This document shows, in pieces, positions 12,279-22,949 of a DNA stretch of 64,000 bases. The position numbers were made by a program, and so were the translations under genes. How positions within the stretch are numbered: position 1 is the first letter of the stretch; each line of letters begins with the position of its first letter. A model generated the notes under the pieces. That model was not told where the DNA came from. It did no database searches and saw only the letters and a program-made list of their open reading frames with translations. Source of the DNA: Membranipora membranacea. Its lineage: Eukaryota; Bryozoa; Gymnolaemata; Cheilostomatida; Membraniporidae. The stretch covers positions 6,448,001 through 6,512,000 of the forward strand of contig OU612067.1 in the NCBI GenBank assembly GCA_914767715.1. The letters run 5' to 3'.

Positions 12279-15200
12279 CACTTTTGTCAGCGAAACCAAC
12301 ATAAACAGTGTGTGACATTCTACAGGCAGCATTTGTTTTTCTTTTCAATCACTGCCTGCACACATACAGTCCATTTTATCCCATGATTTTAGAATATTTG
12401 ACTCCTTCGCGATGAACATAAATCATTACAACAAATCAACCAACCATCGTCATCTTAGCATTGGGTCACTTCCTGGGGTATATGGAGTCAGCATGATACA
12501 CGCCTTATACATAACCCTCTGTTACACAAATGGTTCAAACTGTGTTAAAAATTGCCGAGTTATTATTATAAAAACTTTTACTCCACGTTGCTAACAGCAG
12601 ATACTGTTGATGGTCATACTCTACTGGCCACTACCCTGTGAGAAGATGCATGAATCTTCAGGTGTTGTGGAGTTGCCTGACCAAAAGCCTCAATAGGAGC
12701 ACATGAGCAGTTATTGCAGGATACATTTTCCTGTCATCACCAATGGCCGGTCATCAAACATGTAACCTTTAGCCTTTTACCTTATATTTCAGTGTGGTGT
12801 TCCATGTATGACATGGTTACAATCATAGCGCAATGCAAAGTGGAAAAATTTCACAGAGTAAACCCATGTGTGACACTGGGAATTCCACTAGAAGATCATA
12901 TCGACAGAGAAATCTGATCTCAGGACTTAAAACCCCTAGTTTGCTGATGTATTGTGTGTGATTATATATGATGCGCTGATTTACTGTGCAAGAGAGATAG
13001 ATACCAATCAATTATTGAAAATAAATTAACAAAAATTTGTAAAAGTGCTACAGGTGCTAAAAGGTCTTGTGGATACAACAAAAAATCACGATTAAATAAA
13101 AGATTGAAAATAAGAAATTGTACAAAAAAAAATTATGATACATTTAAACAAAATCTGATCCCTGCCAGCAGGGATTACCAATCAATACAAATAAAAACCA
13201 GATGAAATTAAGACACAGATAAAGTCCAGCTAAATACTGTCTTGCGCCTACCGTGAAGGCTAATTTGTATCAGGTATTCTTATTTGACTAGTCTTACTCC
13301 ACAGAGACTGAGGTGTTACTCACAGTAAACTTACTATCACTCAGACAATATACATTATAAGTCAATCTAAAGAGAGTCTCAGGGTCTACTGATACATTTG
13401 TCTCATTGCAGTGATGTCTGTTATCTTCTTTGATAAGTTTAAACTCATAATCGTTGTCATGACTACCCGCCTCAACAGTGAGTAAGTAAGTACAGTTGTG
13501 TTCTGTAACTACAGTTAGCTGTACATAATCTGGTCCACTAACTGCTAACAGAATAAATCACCTTTACAGTTAGCTGTCCCTCAGAAGTCATCACAAGTCT
13601 TTCAGTAGTGATATTCTCATGAGGTAAAGTTATGTGATCAGATAAAGCTCGGTTCGTCATGAAAGACATTTGGTTTGAAGGTTCAACATGTGGCCGTAAG
13701 TGATCTACAAGCAGATCAGAATTATTCTTAAAACCAATTTTGAATATGAAGAGATAGATTTTTAAAAGAAATTACATTACATTATAAAATAAATTGTTAC
13801 ACCACAACAGACCAAGGTAATCATGATGAAAGGTTGTCAAAATTTCCCGCTGAACATGTAATGAAATAATGTTTAGGTGGACAATTACAATATTGAAAAA
13901 GCCTATTATTTTGAAAATAGCTGATGACTAATTTACTTACCATTATTTTTTTTTATATTCGAACAACGCCAAATCCAAACTCAATTTCTCTAAGCTCTCA
14001 ACAGTTGGAAGTGCAGATCAAGTGTGATCTCACAGTGGGGTCTTACCAGACCTTTATACTGATACCAGAAATCTCAAATGTGCTACACGACATCATCACT
14101 TCCTGGTTATTTTTAGACAATGGGTCAGCTTTTCATTCCTAACTCAGCATTGGATAATTCGCATGTTAGGCAATTTGGCTAATACATCATTGAATTGAAG
14201 AAATTATGAAATCCACAATAAACCAGGTCACTTTGCTCAAAGCTGACGGATAACAACTATTTTCTGCACAAATTCTTGCATATGGATGATTATTGCCACA
14301 CTAAACAATATGTGATTTTTTGTATATCAGTGGTTTAAACATTAGTTTTGTGCTCCTGATCATCATTTTTTGTATTAATTGGATGTTACACAGCTATTGT
14401 AATGATTAGAGTTTGATACAAGTGAATACGTCATGCTGTAGTCACTTTATACTTGATGTTACTCCATAATAATAATGACAATAATACTAATAATCGATGA
14501 AGTACTAATGAGCATTGACAAATCTGTTCGATAATTTAGAAATTTTAATAGTTTGAATCTGCGAAAGAGTAATAGTATAGGAAATACAGTCTCATTTCCA
14601 ATGTTCCAGAGAAATGAAGCCAGTGATAGTTCTTGTATTGTTATTTACTTGGCTGACACTTTTGTCCTCATATCTTGTCACAGAATAAGATGTCAGTATA
14701 GGAATGGTGGTCTTTGTTGATGGCCTTATCTGATATCACTCCCTCAGCATTTGATTATTCCCGAAATCCGTTGGTATTGAAACTGGGAAGAATCACATTC
14801 TCAAATTACAATCTTGGGTTGGTAAAATTGTATGAAATACCATCAATCAGGTGGGGCGACCTTTTCGATACAGAAACAGTTATCGCCTGTATTTGTTAGC
14901 TATATTCTGTCACAACAGGATGAGTAATTCTCTCCCCTTTGTCACATGGTGGCATTAGCTGACAGGTTATCTACCCACAGGTCACATTTCAGTCTTCACG
15001 AATAATGTGCAAAAAAAGCTGTAATTAATCAAATGTGTAACTAGTACAATGTGTGTAAGCCTAGTGGATAAAACTACATCACCAGGTCATTGTTTGCGCT
15101 ATTTAGTTGGAAACCATCCTGATAGGCTGTCCAAAGTGAGGCTTGGTACCAGGTGTTTGTGTCACTATTATTTACTCCTGGTATATAAAGCTATATGGGA

Positions 15201-16230
15201 TAAGGTTTGTAGGGGATTTACAGTACATCATTTTTTAGAATCTTCAAAGCAGGAGATAAGAGACAAATGAACAGAAGTCCCTGCAGAAGCCGGATGTGCA
15301 ATAAATACTATCATATGATGGCTTGACTCAGAAGCAAATCCCACATATTGAGGCAGTACCACGCAGAGGAAGTTCTAGTACTTGGAAGGTGGAATATTCC
15401 CGATCTCAATAGTTCAATAGAAATACAGTAATCAATATCTGTATTTTTTGCAGACGAAGAAATCATAATCTTCCCAGCGATAATTTGTCCTAAAACTTTT
15501 TCAATCTTTGTCTTTAGCCCATGGTAAACAGTTTTCAATAAGCTGTGAAAACCTATTTTCAACGATTTCACAGAAAATTCTGGCAGGAATGAAAATACAG
15601 GGCTCAAACTTATTTGAATGGAGTATCACTATATGATTTGAATTGGAATAGCAAATATTTTGATAATGGGTTCTGACCAATATAATCACATGAACACAAA
15701 CTTTATTACCTCCATGTGTGTGATCACAATCTTTGCCCCATTCTTCAATAACAGTGCAGTGTCTACCCAAGATACAAATCACTGACTCTGACACATTTAT
15801 GTTTTTATTTTTTTATTAGCTGATTTATTTTATACCAAACTTGTGTTCGATATGATTCAGAGTAACAGTGTACCAGCACCAACAGCCCTAGCTTGGCACT
15901 CTCCTACTTCTGAATAGAATTATAGTAAAGCATTGCCAAGAGAAACAGTTACACCTCGCTATCAATACTGTGGAATATTATGTCATACTTGACTGGACTA
16001 GTATTTGGAAGTGATGAGTTCTTCTCTTAGTATCCTGGATTATTGTAATAATAAATGAGGAAACTGTGATCTGATTAGTGCTTGTATATTAGGTCATTTA
16101 TGAGATTCTTATGTCTTTTATAGTTGGTTAACATTTTAGACATAAATTTGGCCTAATATATGGCCCTTTTGAAAGGTTGATAGCCCAAAATGTGTCCGTT
16201 TAGCATATTTTTTTGTGATACTGAAATCTT
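12279..16230. repeat. Duplication unit B
   Basis: Direct copy of unit A (1-4239) carrying a deleted gene, continued by flank to about 16230. The segment from about 14000 to 16230 recurs as reverse complement at 37.0-39.2 kb. Its last 100 bases (16131-16230) also recur inverted at about 25860-25960 and 36930-37030. Confidence 0.8.
13294..13943 (-). pseudogene. Family copy B, broken by two deletions
   Basis: What remains on the minus strand is the ATG exon (13941-13943), exon 4 (13562-13704, full 143 nt) and the 3' part of exon 5 (13294 to about 13546). A deletion of about 0.7 kb relative to copy A removed exons 3 and 2, joining sequence at about 13862. A second deletion removed the start of exon 5 and nearly all of intron 4, so exon 5 text (the GPDYVQL region) runs directly into the exon 4 donor. 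No signal peptide and no first or second Cys can be made. The promoter block and TATA (14053-14058) remain. Confidence 0.85.
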
Positions 16231-16864
16231 TATTTTGACGCCAAATAATACATGATAACAATGCATTGAAGGTGAAAATATTATTTGTCTTTTCAGAAAC
16301 ATTCCAAACAGAAGCTCTGAATGAGAAAATGATGTGTTGTGATGGCGACAGCATACTCCCAGCCTAATTTACAAGATTAAACGCTGTCAATATAAATATA
16401 CTACAGCACAAATTGAACAATCTCAGTCTGGCGGACCTTTCAACTTATGATGAAGACATTCAATCTATGTGAGAAATTTCGACAGGATAGCAAAGCATCG
16501 CATAGATTGGGACAAGACATTCATCAGTGTGCTCTGGGGTATTTTCTTCTCTTCTGTCATAACCTATACATATAAAGAAGTTTACATTTGCATTTTACAT
16601 TTACAGTTTGCATGTTGCTACAGAACACTGAATCAAGAAAAAACTAATTAATTTCACCATTTATATAATAAACCATGTCGTCCACGTTATTCCTAAAATA
16701 GCCTAAACTGGCAAAATAAGAAAAAAAGTATCTCCTGCTTAAAAAGTTTTAAACATAAAAAATTAACTTGCAAACAGTATGGTGCCACTGTAGAGGATTT
16801 TAAGGGGGTTAACCTAAGGCGGCCATACCCGCCACTGCAACCACGCACATTGCCTATTTATGCT
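16231..16864. other. Spacer, nothing recognised
   Basis: AT-rich DNA between the end of unit B and the interspersed array. Short frames only. Confidence 0.5.
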
Positions 16865-17042
16865 GAGTACGCCGACTCTCTAAAAAGAGTACGCCGACTC
16901 TATCTACTAAGTGGAAATATATCGAGTACGCCGACTCTATCTGCCTGTGAAAACCGAGTACGCCGACTCTATCTGAGGGGGAAGGTAACGAGTACGCCGA
17001 CTCTATCTGAGGGGGAAGGTAACAAGTATGCCGACTCTATCT
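16865..17042. repeat. Interspersed GAGTACGCCGACTCTATCT array
   Basis: Six copies of a GC-rich 15-19 nt word start at 16865, 16887, 16924, 16956, 16990 and 17024. The first copy is shorter and the last has two changes. Spacing is 22, 37, 32, 34 and 34. The final units share a 34-nt period including a GAGGGGGAAGGTAAC spacer. The word contains the near-palindrome GAGT...ACTC. Confidence 0.85.
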
Positions 17043-17082
17043 GGGCTGGGAATTTAATTGTCCTGACCATGGGGCTGGCTTT

Positions 17083-17340
17083 GGGAGGGGGGGGGGGGAA
17101 GATGTGGACAAAGATAGTAGGCTTATTTATCTGGCAAGATTTATGGGGGGGGGGAAGGGATATGGACAAACTATTAACATATTTATCGGGCAAGATAAAT
17201 GAGTGGGAGGGAATGGCTCTTGGTTTTAACTACCTGTGCAAGATAGCTGGAGGATAACTGGACTGGAATGGGGGAAGGGAATGGCTCTGGGTTACAACTA
17301 TCTGTGCGAGTATGTTGTGAGGATAACTGGACTGGAATGT
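17083..17340. repeat. G-tracts and 73-nt tandem repeat
   Basis: Runs of 12 G (17087-17098) and 10 G (17145-17154) are followed by two copies of a unit of about 73 nt ending GAGGATAACTGGACTGGAATG (copies end at about 17269 and 17339). The open frames across it arise from the repeats. Confidence 0.75.
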
Positions 17341-17344
17341 ACTT

Positions 17345-18060
17345 GTGTACTTACCCTTATGTGATTAGTCACATAAATTTCAAAAATTTACCAAACAGAA
17401 ATAATATGACTGTTGTGATGGTGACAAAATATTCCCAGTCGAATTTAGTAGATTAAACTGCCAATATAAAGTACAAAGTACAAAATGATAATCTTAGTCT
17501 GGCTGACTTCTGCATAATAGGGGAATTATTATGCCATCAGTGTAGAGATTTTTGACTGTGTTTTACTGCATTGTTTCAGCCTTTCTCTCTTGTTTCCATT
17601 TATCAATAACATATGGATGAGATTCAATTGTTATATACAACTGGTTTCTCATGGTTATAATGTTATTATTATGAGCTGATTAATTACTACTTGGTTATCA
17701 AGGGTGTTCCGTGTAAGCATGCAGCAGCTCCAACTTAGCAAAAGTTTACAAGACCGGATTATTGGGGAGAATTGCCAACAAAAACAGTTTGCTTCACATC
17801 ACTGTTTATATTCACCGTATTTTTTTTCGTTTATGCTAATTACATTGTTAGTTGGGACTGAATTACCAGTTAACTGCATTTTGCGTATTTACTGAGTTGA
17901 AAAGCTGGTAAAATGTGATCTACTGCATATGAGTGTTCTTTGCTGTGTCCGAAATCTTTTTCAATAATAATCAACAGAGTTAGAAAAAATGACCTTGTTT
18001 TATGTCCACTGTGTTGCAATATTCTCCCTCTTGAGATAGTCTTGAAAATTATCAATGGTC
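17345..18060. other. Spacer, nothing recognised
   Basis: AT-rich DNA without a supported exon, between the repeats and the sharp left edge of duplication unit D. Confidence 0.5.
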
Positions 18061-18079
18061 ATATCCCCTTATATTTCAG

Positions 18080-18223
18080 TGTGGTGTGTATTATGATATG
18101 GTTACAATAATACCACAATGCAAAGTAGCAAAATTTCACGGAGGATTAGGTAAATCCATGTATGACACTGGAAATTGCACAAAAAATGATATCGACACAG
18201 AAATTTGCTCTGAGGACTTATAA
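18080..18223 (+). CDS. Candidate terminal exon, 47 aa, four Cys (left copy)
   Basis: After CCCCTTATATTTCAG an open frame runs to TAA at 18221-18223, with the pattern CGVYYDMV, PQCKVAKFHGGLGKS, GNC and EICSEDL. The identical-length frame recurs at 29406-29549. Degraded relatives lie at about 516-650 and 12790-12920 (frameshifted) and about 26195-26290. It points toward the 3' end of the secreted-protein gene on the other strand. It may be the last exon of a former convergent gene. No upstream exon was found and the function is unknown. It could be conserved only because the duplication is recent. Confidence 0.3.
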   Translation, partial: CGVYYDMVTIIPQCKVAKFHGGLGKSMYDTGNCTKNDIDTEICSEDL

Positions 18224-18609
18224 CCTCTGGTTTGCTGATATATTGTGTGTGATTATCTATTATGCGCTAATCTGCTGAGCAAAAGAGACAGATACCAATC
18301 AATTAATAAAATTAAATTAAACATATACGTAAAAGTTCTACAGGTGCTAAAAGGTCTTGTAGATACAACAAAAAGTCACGATTGAAAAATAGATTGAATT
18401 AAGTGATTGTACAAAAAAAAATTATGATACATCTAAATAAAATCTGTGACCTGCCAGCAGGCTTTACCAATCAATACAAATAAAAACAAGATGAATATGA
18501 GACACAGTAAAGTCCAGCTAAATACTGTCTCGCGCCTACCGTGAAAGCTAATTTGTATCAGGTTCTTATTTGATTAGTCTTACTCCACAGAGACTGAGGT
18601 GTTACTCAT

Positions 18610-18973
18610 CATACTGACTCTCGTGATCTGACTGGGCATGTAGATCACTGATAAACTAGGCTATCATTACCACAAACCAGGTGTCGTAAGGCTAAGTATG
18701 CATCATGCGTGACTTGAATTTGCGCATGTGCAAGAACAATGAGTTTAGTTTGGGTTCCGATTGCAACTTTGGAAAGGGAAAATGGGATACCCCCTGCAAA
18801 AACTGTCAATCAAAATCAGCTAATAATGACAAGAGAAGATAACTATTAATAACAAATCCGCACGCTTTGGGGAGTATGTCACCAGAGCAGGTAGCCAAAC
18901 AGATGGCTTCGGAATTCCGAGACTCAATTTTGCAGAGATCAGCTCATGCCCAGAGCTGAGCATGCGCAGAATG
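18610..18973. mobile_element. MITE-like insertion in the last exon of copy D
   Basis: A 364-nt segment absent from the sister copy is bounded by a 9-base target duplication GTTACTCAT (18601-18609 and 18974-18982). Its ends are imperfect inverted repeats of about 37 nt (CATACTG...CTGGGCATG...GATC against CATTCTG...CTGGGCATG...GATC). There is no coding capacity. Length, ends and a 9-nt duplication fit a non-autonomous DNA transposon, possibly Mutator-like. Superfamily is inference. Confidence 0.75.
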
Positions 18974-20519
18974 GTTACTCATAGTATACTTGCTATCACT
19001 CAGACAATATACATTATATGTCAGTCTGAAGAGAGTGTCAGGGTCCACTGATACATCTGTCTCATTGCATCTATGTCTGCTATCCTCTTTGATAAATTTG
19101 AACTCATAATCGTTGTCATGACTACCTGCCTCAACAGTGAGTAAGTAAGTAGAGTTGTATTCTGTAACTGCAGTCAGCTGTACGTAATCTGGTCCACTCA
19201 CAGCTTTGTTCTCATCACAAACCTCTGGCCATCTTCTCAACTGAAATAGTACTGCTTCTTTCTCTTCTACTTCCTGATAGATAAAACTATTTAGATTAGA
19301 AGTTGTTCTCTCTCGACAAAAGGAAAGACGACTTGTTTGTCATGGACATAACCTCATTAACGAGGAATTTCCACAAATAATGTTGTCTGTAAATCTATGG
19401 ATTTTGATGCTGCTACACGTAATCTCTGGGCAAGTAGAATAACTCACCTTTACAGCTAGCTGTCCCTCAGAAGTCATCACAAGTCTTTCAGTAGTGATAT
19501 TCTCATGAGGTAAGGTCATGTTATCAGATAAAGCTTGGTTCGTCATGAAAGACATTTGGTTTGAAGGCTCAACATGTGGCCAAAAGTGATCTACAAAGAA
19601 AATAAAATGAATTGTTACACAACAACAGGCCGTGGTGAAAATGGCGAAGGATTAAACAAAGTATTATCAGGTCTGTTTCGCTCAACATATTATAAAAGTA
19701 CCCCATTATTTTATTGATATTATGTGTAAGCTATTATCTTGACCAGTAGGAACATACTGTTGTGTTGGTTATGTGTGCGTTGTGTAATAGATAGTTTACT
19801 TCCTGTAGCAGCAGAATCAACAGATATATACCCGGCCCAACTTCTGATCCTCATTGCACAGTGGTACGTAGGCTAAAAGGTGAAACGATACAAATTTAAT
19901 GTAATTTCCCAAAATTCGACTCCACATCAGAGCCACTAATGAGATTTCCCAAACTGTTGCTATCTGATCACTGGGACAAAACAAAATAACTACTACAGCA
20001 AGAAAAAACGGTAAAATATGTGTGATGTGAGAGTCGGATCAGCATGAGATGTTTGTAGCGCCAATTAATGAAACATATATACAGCTTGTAAGAGGTATAA
20101 GCAATAAATACTGGTGTATATTATACTTACCATTTCAAGGTCACGAAATGTTGGAGCTGCCTTTCCACAAGATAATAGACATGTAAATATTGTAATTCTG
20201 ACAAAAATTTCCTGAAAGCAATCATGGATAAAAACAATGAAAATTAAAAATTTGCCACCAGACACTTTCCTGGTCAAATCAAGAAAATATTAGCAAACAA
20301 ACAAGGTATATTAATTATGGCTTATTTTCAGCAAATAATTTCCTAGTTCTGTATGGGTGACTGAGAGATAAAAACTCTGAGATTATTTCAAGGAAGAACC
20401 TGTTGCTCTACTGATCAGTTGACAAACTTATCAAGATAATAATGTTAATGTGTAGAATAATAAGTTATAATAGTTAACACCTGAGATAATGGCTGGCGAT
20501 TAGCGTATTTACTTACCAT
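18944..20519 (-). CDS. Secreted four-cysteine glycoprotein, family copy D
   Basis: Minus-strand exons are 20517-20519 (ATG), 20131-20211, 19758-19872, 19448-19590 and 18944-19273, giving 672 nt and 223 aa. All introns are GT-AG. The four Cys of the mature protein and the sequons NMT, NIT, NST and NET are present, plus one extra Cys in the signal-peptide exon (LLSCGKA). The reading frame enters the MITE: after KYTMSN the original tail NTSVSVE of sister copy E is replaced by HSAHAQLWA and a TGA supplied by the transposon end. The original stop and 3' region now lie beyond the insert. The core domain is untouched, so the product could still be functional. The family is not recognised. Confidence 0.75.
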
Positions 20520-20605
20520 TGTAAAAGTCAAACTCAATTTGTCTAAGCCGTCAACAGTTTGAAGTGAAGATCAAGTGTGATCTCACTGTTGGATCTTTCC
20601 TGACT

Positions 20606-20611
20606 TTTATA
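20606..20611 (-). promoter_or_regulatory. TATA box of copy D
   Basis: TATAAA on the minus strand, about 90 nt upstream of the ATG exon. Upstream is the family box with AACCAGGAAGTGATG (about 20643-20660). Next to it D lacks a 16-17 nt GATGGGTCAGC-containing piece kept in copies E, A and C. Confidence 0.55.
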
Positions 20612-20659
20612 CTGTGACCAGAAGTCTCAGATCTGCTGTATGACCACATCACTTCCTGG

Positions 20660-22120
20660 TTATTTTTAGATTTTTCATTTCCTGGCTCAACATTGGATGA
20701 TTCAATTGTTTGGCAATTTGGCTAATACATCATTGAATTTGTGAAATTATAAAATCCACAATAAACCAGGTCACTTTGCTCAATGCTGACGGATAACAAC
20801 CATTTTCTGCACCATGTTTTCTTCAGATTGCTGATTATTGCAACACTAGACATTGGGTGTTTTTTTTGTATTCTGATGGTTTAAAATTTAGTTTTTTATA
20901 CTGATCATCATTTTTTGTATAAATTGGATGGTCACACAGCTATTGTAATGATGAGAGCTTGATATAAGCAAATACGTCATCCTGTAGCCACTTTATTTAT
21001 GATGTTGCTCCCTAAAACTGCTTCAACCCAGTACTGATGAGCATTGATAACACTATGGAATGATTCGGAAATTTAGGAACTGTAAATCTGAGAAAAAGTA
21101 TATGTAAAAGAGATGCAGTATTTTTTGCATCGTTCCGAAGAAATGAAGCCAGTGCAACAGTCCTAGTATTCTTACTTGGTGGAACATTTCATCTTCATGT
21201 CGCGCCACATAATAGGAAGAATTTTTAGATGTCATTGTAAAATTGATGGTCTCAGTTGATCGCCTTAATCGATGTCAATCCATCAGCATTTTAATATTCC
21301 AGAAACCTGTTGGTATGGGAACTGGGAAGGACTTCAATTTCAAATTACAATCTTGGGTCGGTAAAAGTTGCTGAGACACCATATCAATCAGATTGGATAG
21401 GTTTTCTGATGTCGGTAAAGTTAAGGTAAGGCTCCAGCTTGACAATGCTCATATCTGAACTGAATAATTGAAAAGCATTGCCAAAGAAGCAGTTTTATGT
21501 TGCTATCGGTACTTTGGAAAGTTATATTTGAAAGTCATATTTTGGAAAGTTATACTTTGGAAAGTCATATTTGACTGGTTTGGTATTTGGAAGTGATGTG
21601 CTGTTCTCCTAGTATCCCACATTATTGTAATGATAAATGAGGAAATTGATTTCCTCTGTTGCTTGTACGTGAGTAAGCCAATTACATAATTTATGAGATT
21701 TTAATGTATTTTATAATGGTTCAATAAACACTTTTGACTAACACTTGACCCAATAAGGCTGATGGTAATATCGATATGCCAAAGCCTTTCAGTATAACAT
21801 ATTTGACAAGGATTGAAGCAAAATTATGTCCCCCTTTTCAACCACTGATTATTGATATAGAAACTGAATTATTCCAAGAAATACCACGAAAATGATATCG
21901 TAATAAAATTAGAAATGCTGCGTTCATAAACGCCACAAAACTTCAGGGGTGTGGATGGCATACACCCAGGTTGTCGATTGAGTTTATGATGCATGGCCAA
22001 TTGGTGATGTCATTATAAGTGCAAATTAAAGCCATAGAATAAAGCGCAACAAAAATGTTATAATTGTGGTATATTAATATAAAAATTTGAAAAAATAAGC
22101 GGTCCTCTTCATGCTTTTCC
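20660..22120. other. 5' flank of copy D, no gene seen
   Basis: Non-coding, shared with 31640-33000. It includes a short tandem stretch of TTTGGAAAGTTATA/TTGAAAGTCATA units (about 21515-21570) and a stretch homologous to the flank at 15930-16090. Confidence 0.6.
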
Positions 22121-22137
22121 TTACTTTTTTAATCTTG

Positions 22138-22214
22138 CCTCACCGGAATTGAAACTAGGGCCTATCACACCGAGCTGAGATGAGATCAAATACTCTAACC
22201 GCTCAGCCACGCTC
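22138..22214 (-). repeat. tRNA-derived SINE-like repeat 1
   Basis: On the minus strand GTGGCTGAGCGGTTAGAG matches a class II (Leu/Ser-type) tRNA A box, and about 45 nt later GTTTCAATTCC resembles a B box. The flanking CGCAACAAAAATGTTATAATTGTGG is repeated before the second element at 22350, so the two are tandem relatives. Not a working tRNA: no proper anticodon arm. Confidence 0.6.
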
Positions 22215-22408
22215 ACGCTGGCCAGGTGAAGCCAAATAATCCAGGTGTAGTTGGTGTAAGTAGTTATAAATATAAATATAGTAGCAAAAAAGTTAAACCA
22301 CCAAGTAGTAAAAGAGATGATAATTGATAATGCAATAAAATCTGGCCTCTAGCGCAACAAGCATGTTCTAATTGTGGTATAATTTATGAAAATAATAATT
22401 TGTTACAA

Positions 22409-22461
22409 ACTGAATTGAACCTGTGATCTGTGATCGAGCACCCTAGCCACTCAGCCACGCC
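22409..22461 (-). repeat. tRNA-derived SINE-like repeat 2
   Basis: Minus strand GCGTGGCTGAGTGGCTAGGG (A box) followed by GGTTCAATTC (B box). In this copy a few nucleotides between the boxes are missing relative to the duplicate at 33488-33548. Confidence 0.6.
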
Positions 22462-22831
22462 TGCCCGCTGAAGCTCACACAATTAATTTGGAGATGATTG
22501 GGTAAAGTTACCTATTGTGTTATTTTGTTTAATTTTTCTTTTTTCAAGCAAAGAAGGAAAAATGTTATATGCACATGCGCAACTGGTTTTAGTACACATA
22601 TGTGGTTGAAGACAGGACTTTAATTCAGCCATTTAGTCTATTTTCCGAAAAATCCCTTTTTGAAAAAAGTGTTATGAGGCACTGGACATGGGTTTCTTTT
22701 GTTTTATATACACACGCGTTTATCATAAACACAAAACTGAAGTTTGTGGATAATACAATAAATGTTAGTTATCCTCATACTCTCTATGATGAAGGTATCC
22801 AAGCCCTCCTAGCACTTCCAGGGATGGAGTC

Positions 22832-22931
22832 AGGGGTGGTCTGATGGTGAGGGGTGCGGACTTGTGAGGTGTGAGGTCTAAGCAGAGACTATGGATTATC
22901 TAAAGTCTCTGGTCTAAATTCAATCCCCCGA
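22832..22931 (+). repeat. tRNA-derived SINE-like repeat 3
   Basis: Plus strand GGTGGTCTGATGGTGAGGGGTGC resembles an A box and CTAAATTCAATCCCCC a B box, spaced about 80 nt. Same element at 33919-34019. Confidence 0.5.
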
Positions 22932-22949
22932 GCCGGCAGTCATCCGCCA

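Noticed and set aside
3389-14899. Conserved 61-codon frames at 3389-3574 and 14714-14899
   Set aside because: Conserved only because the flanks are recent duplicates. The third copy at about 29 kb is out of frame and there is no splice or promoter support.
16865-17042. CRISPR-like array
   Set aside because: Eukaryotic context, few repeats, spacers short and partly repeated, no cas genes.
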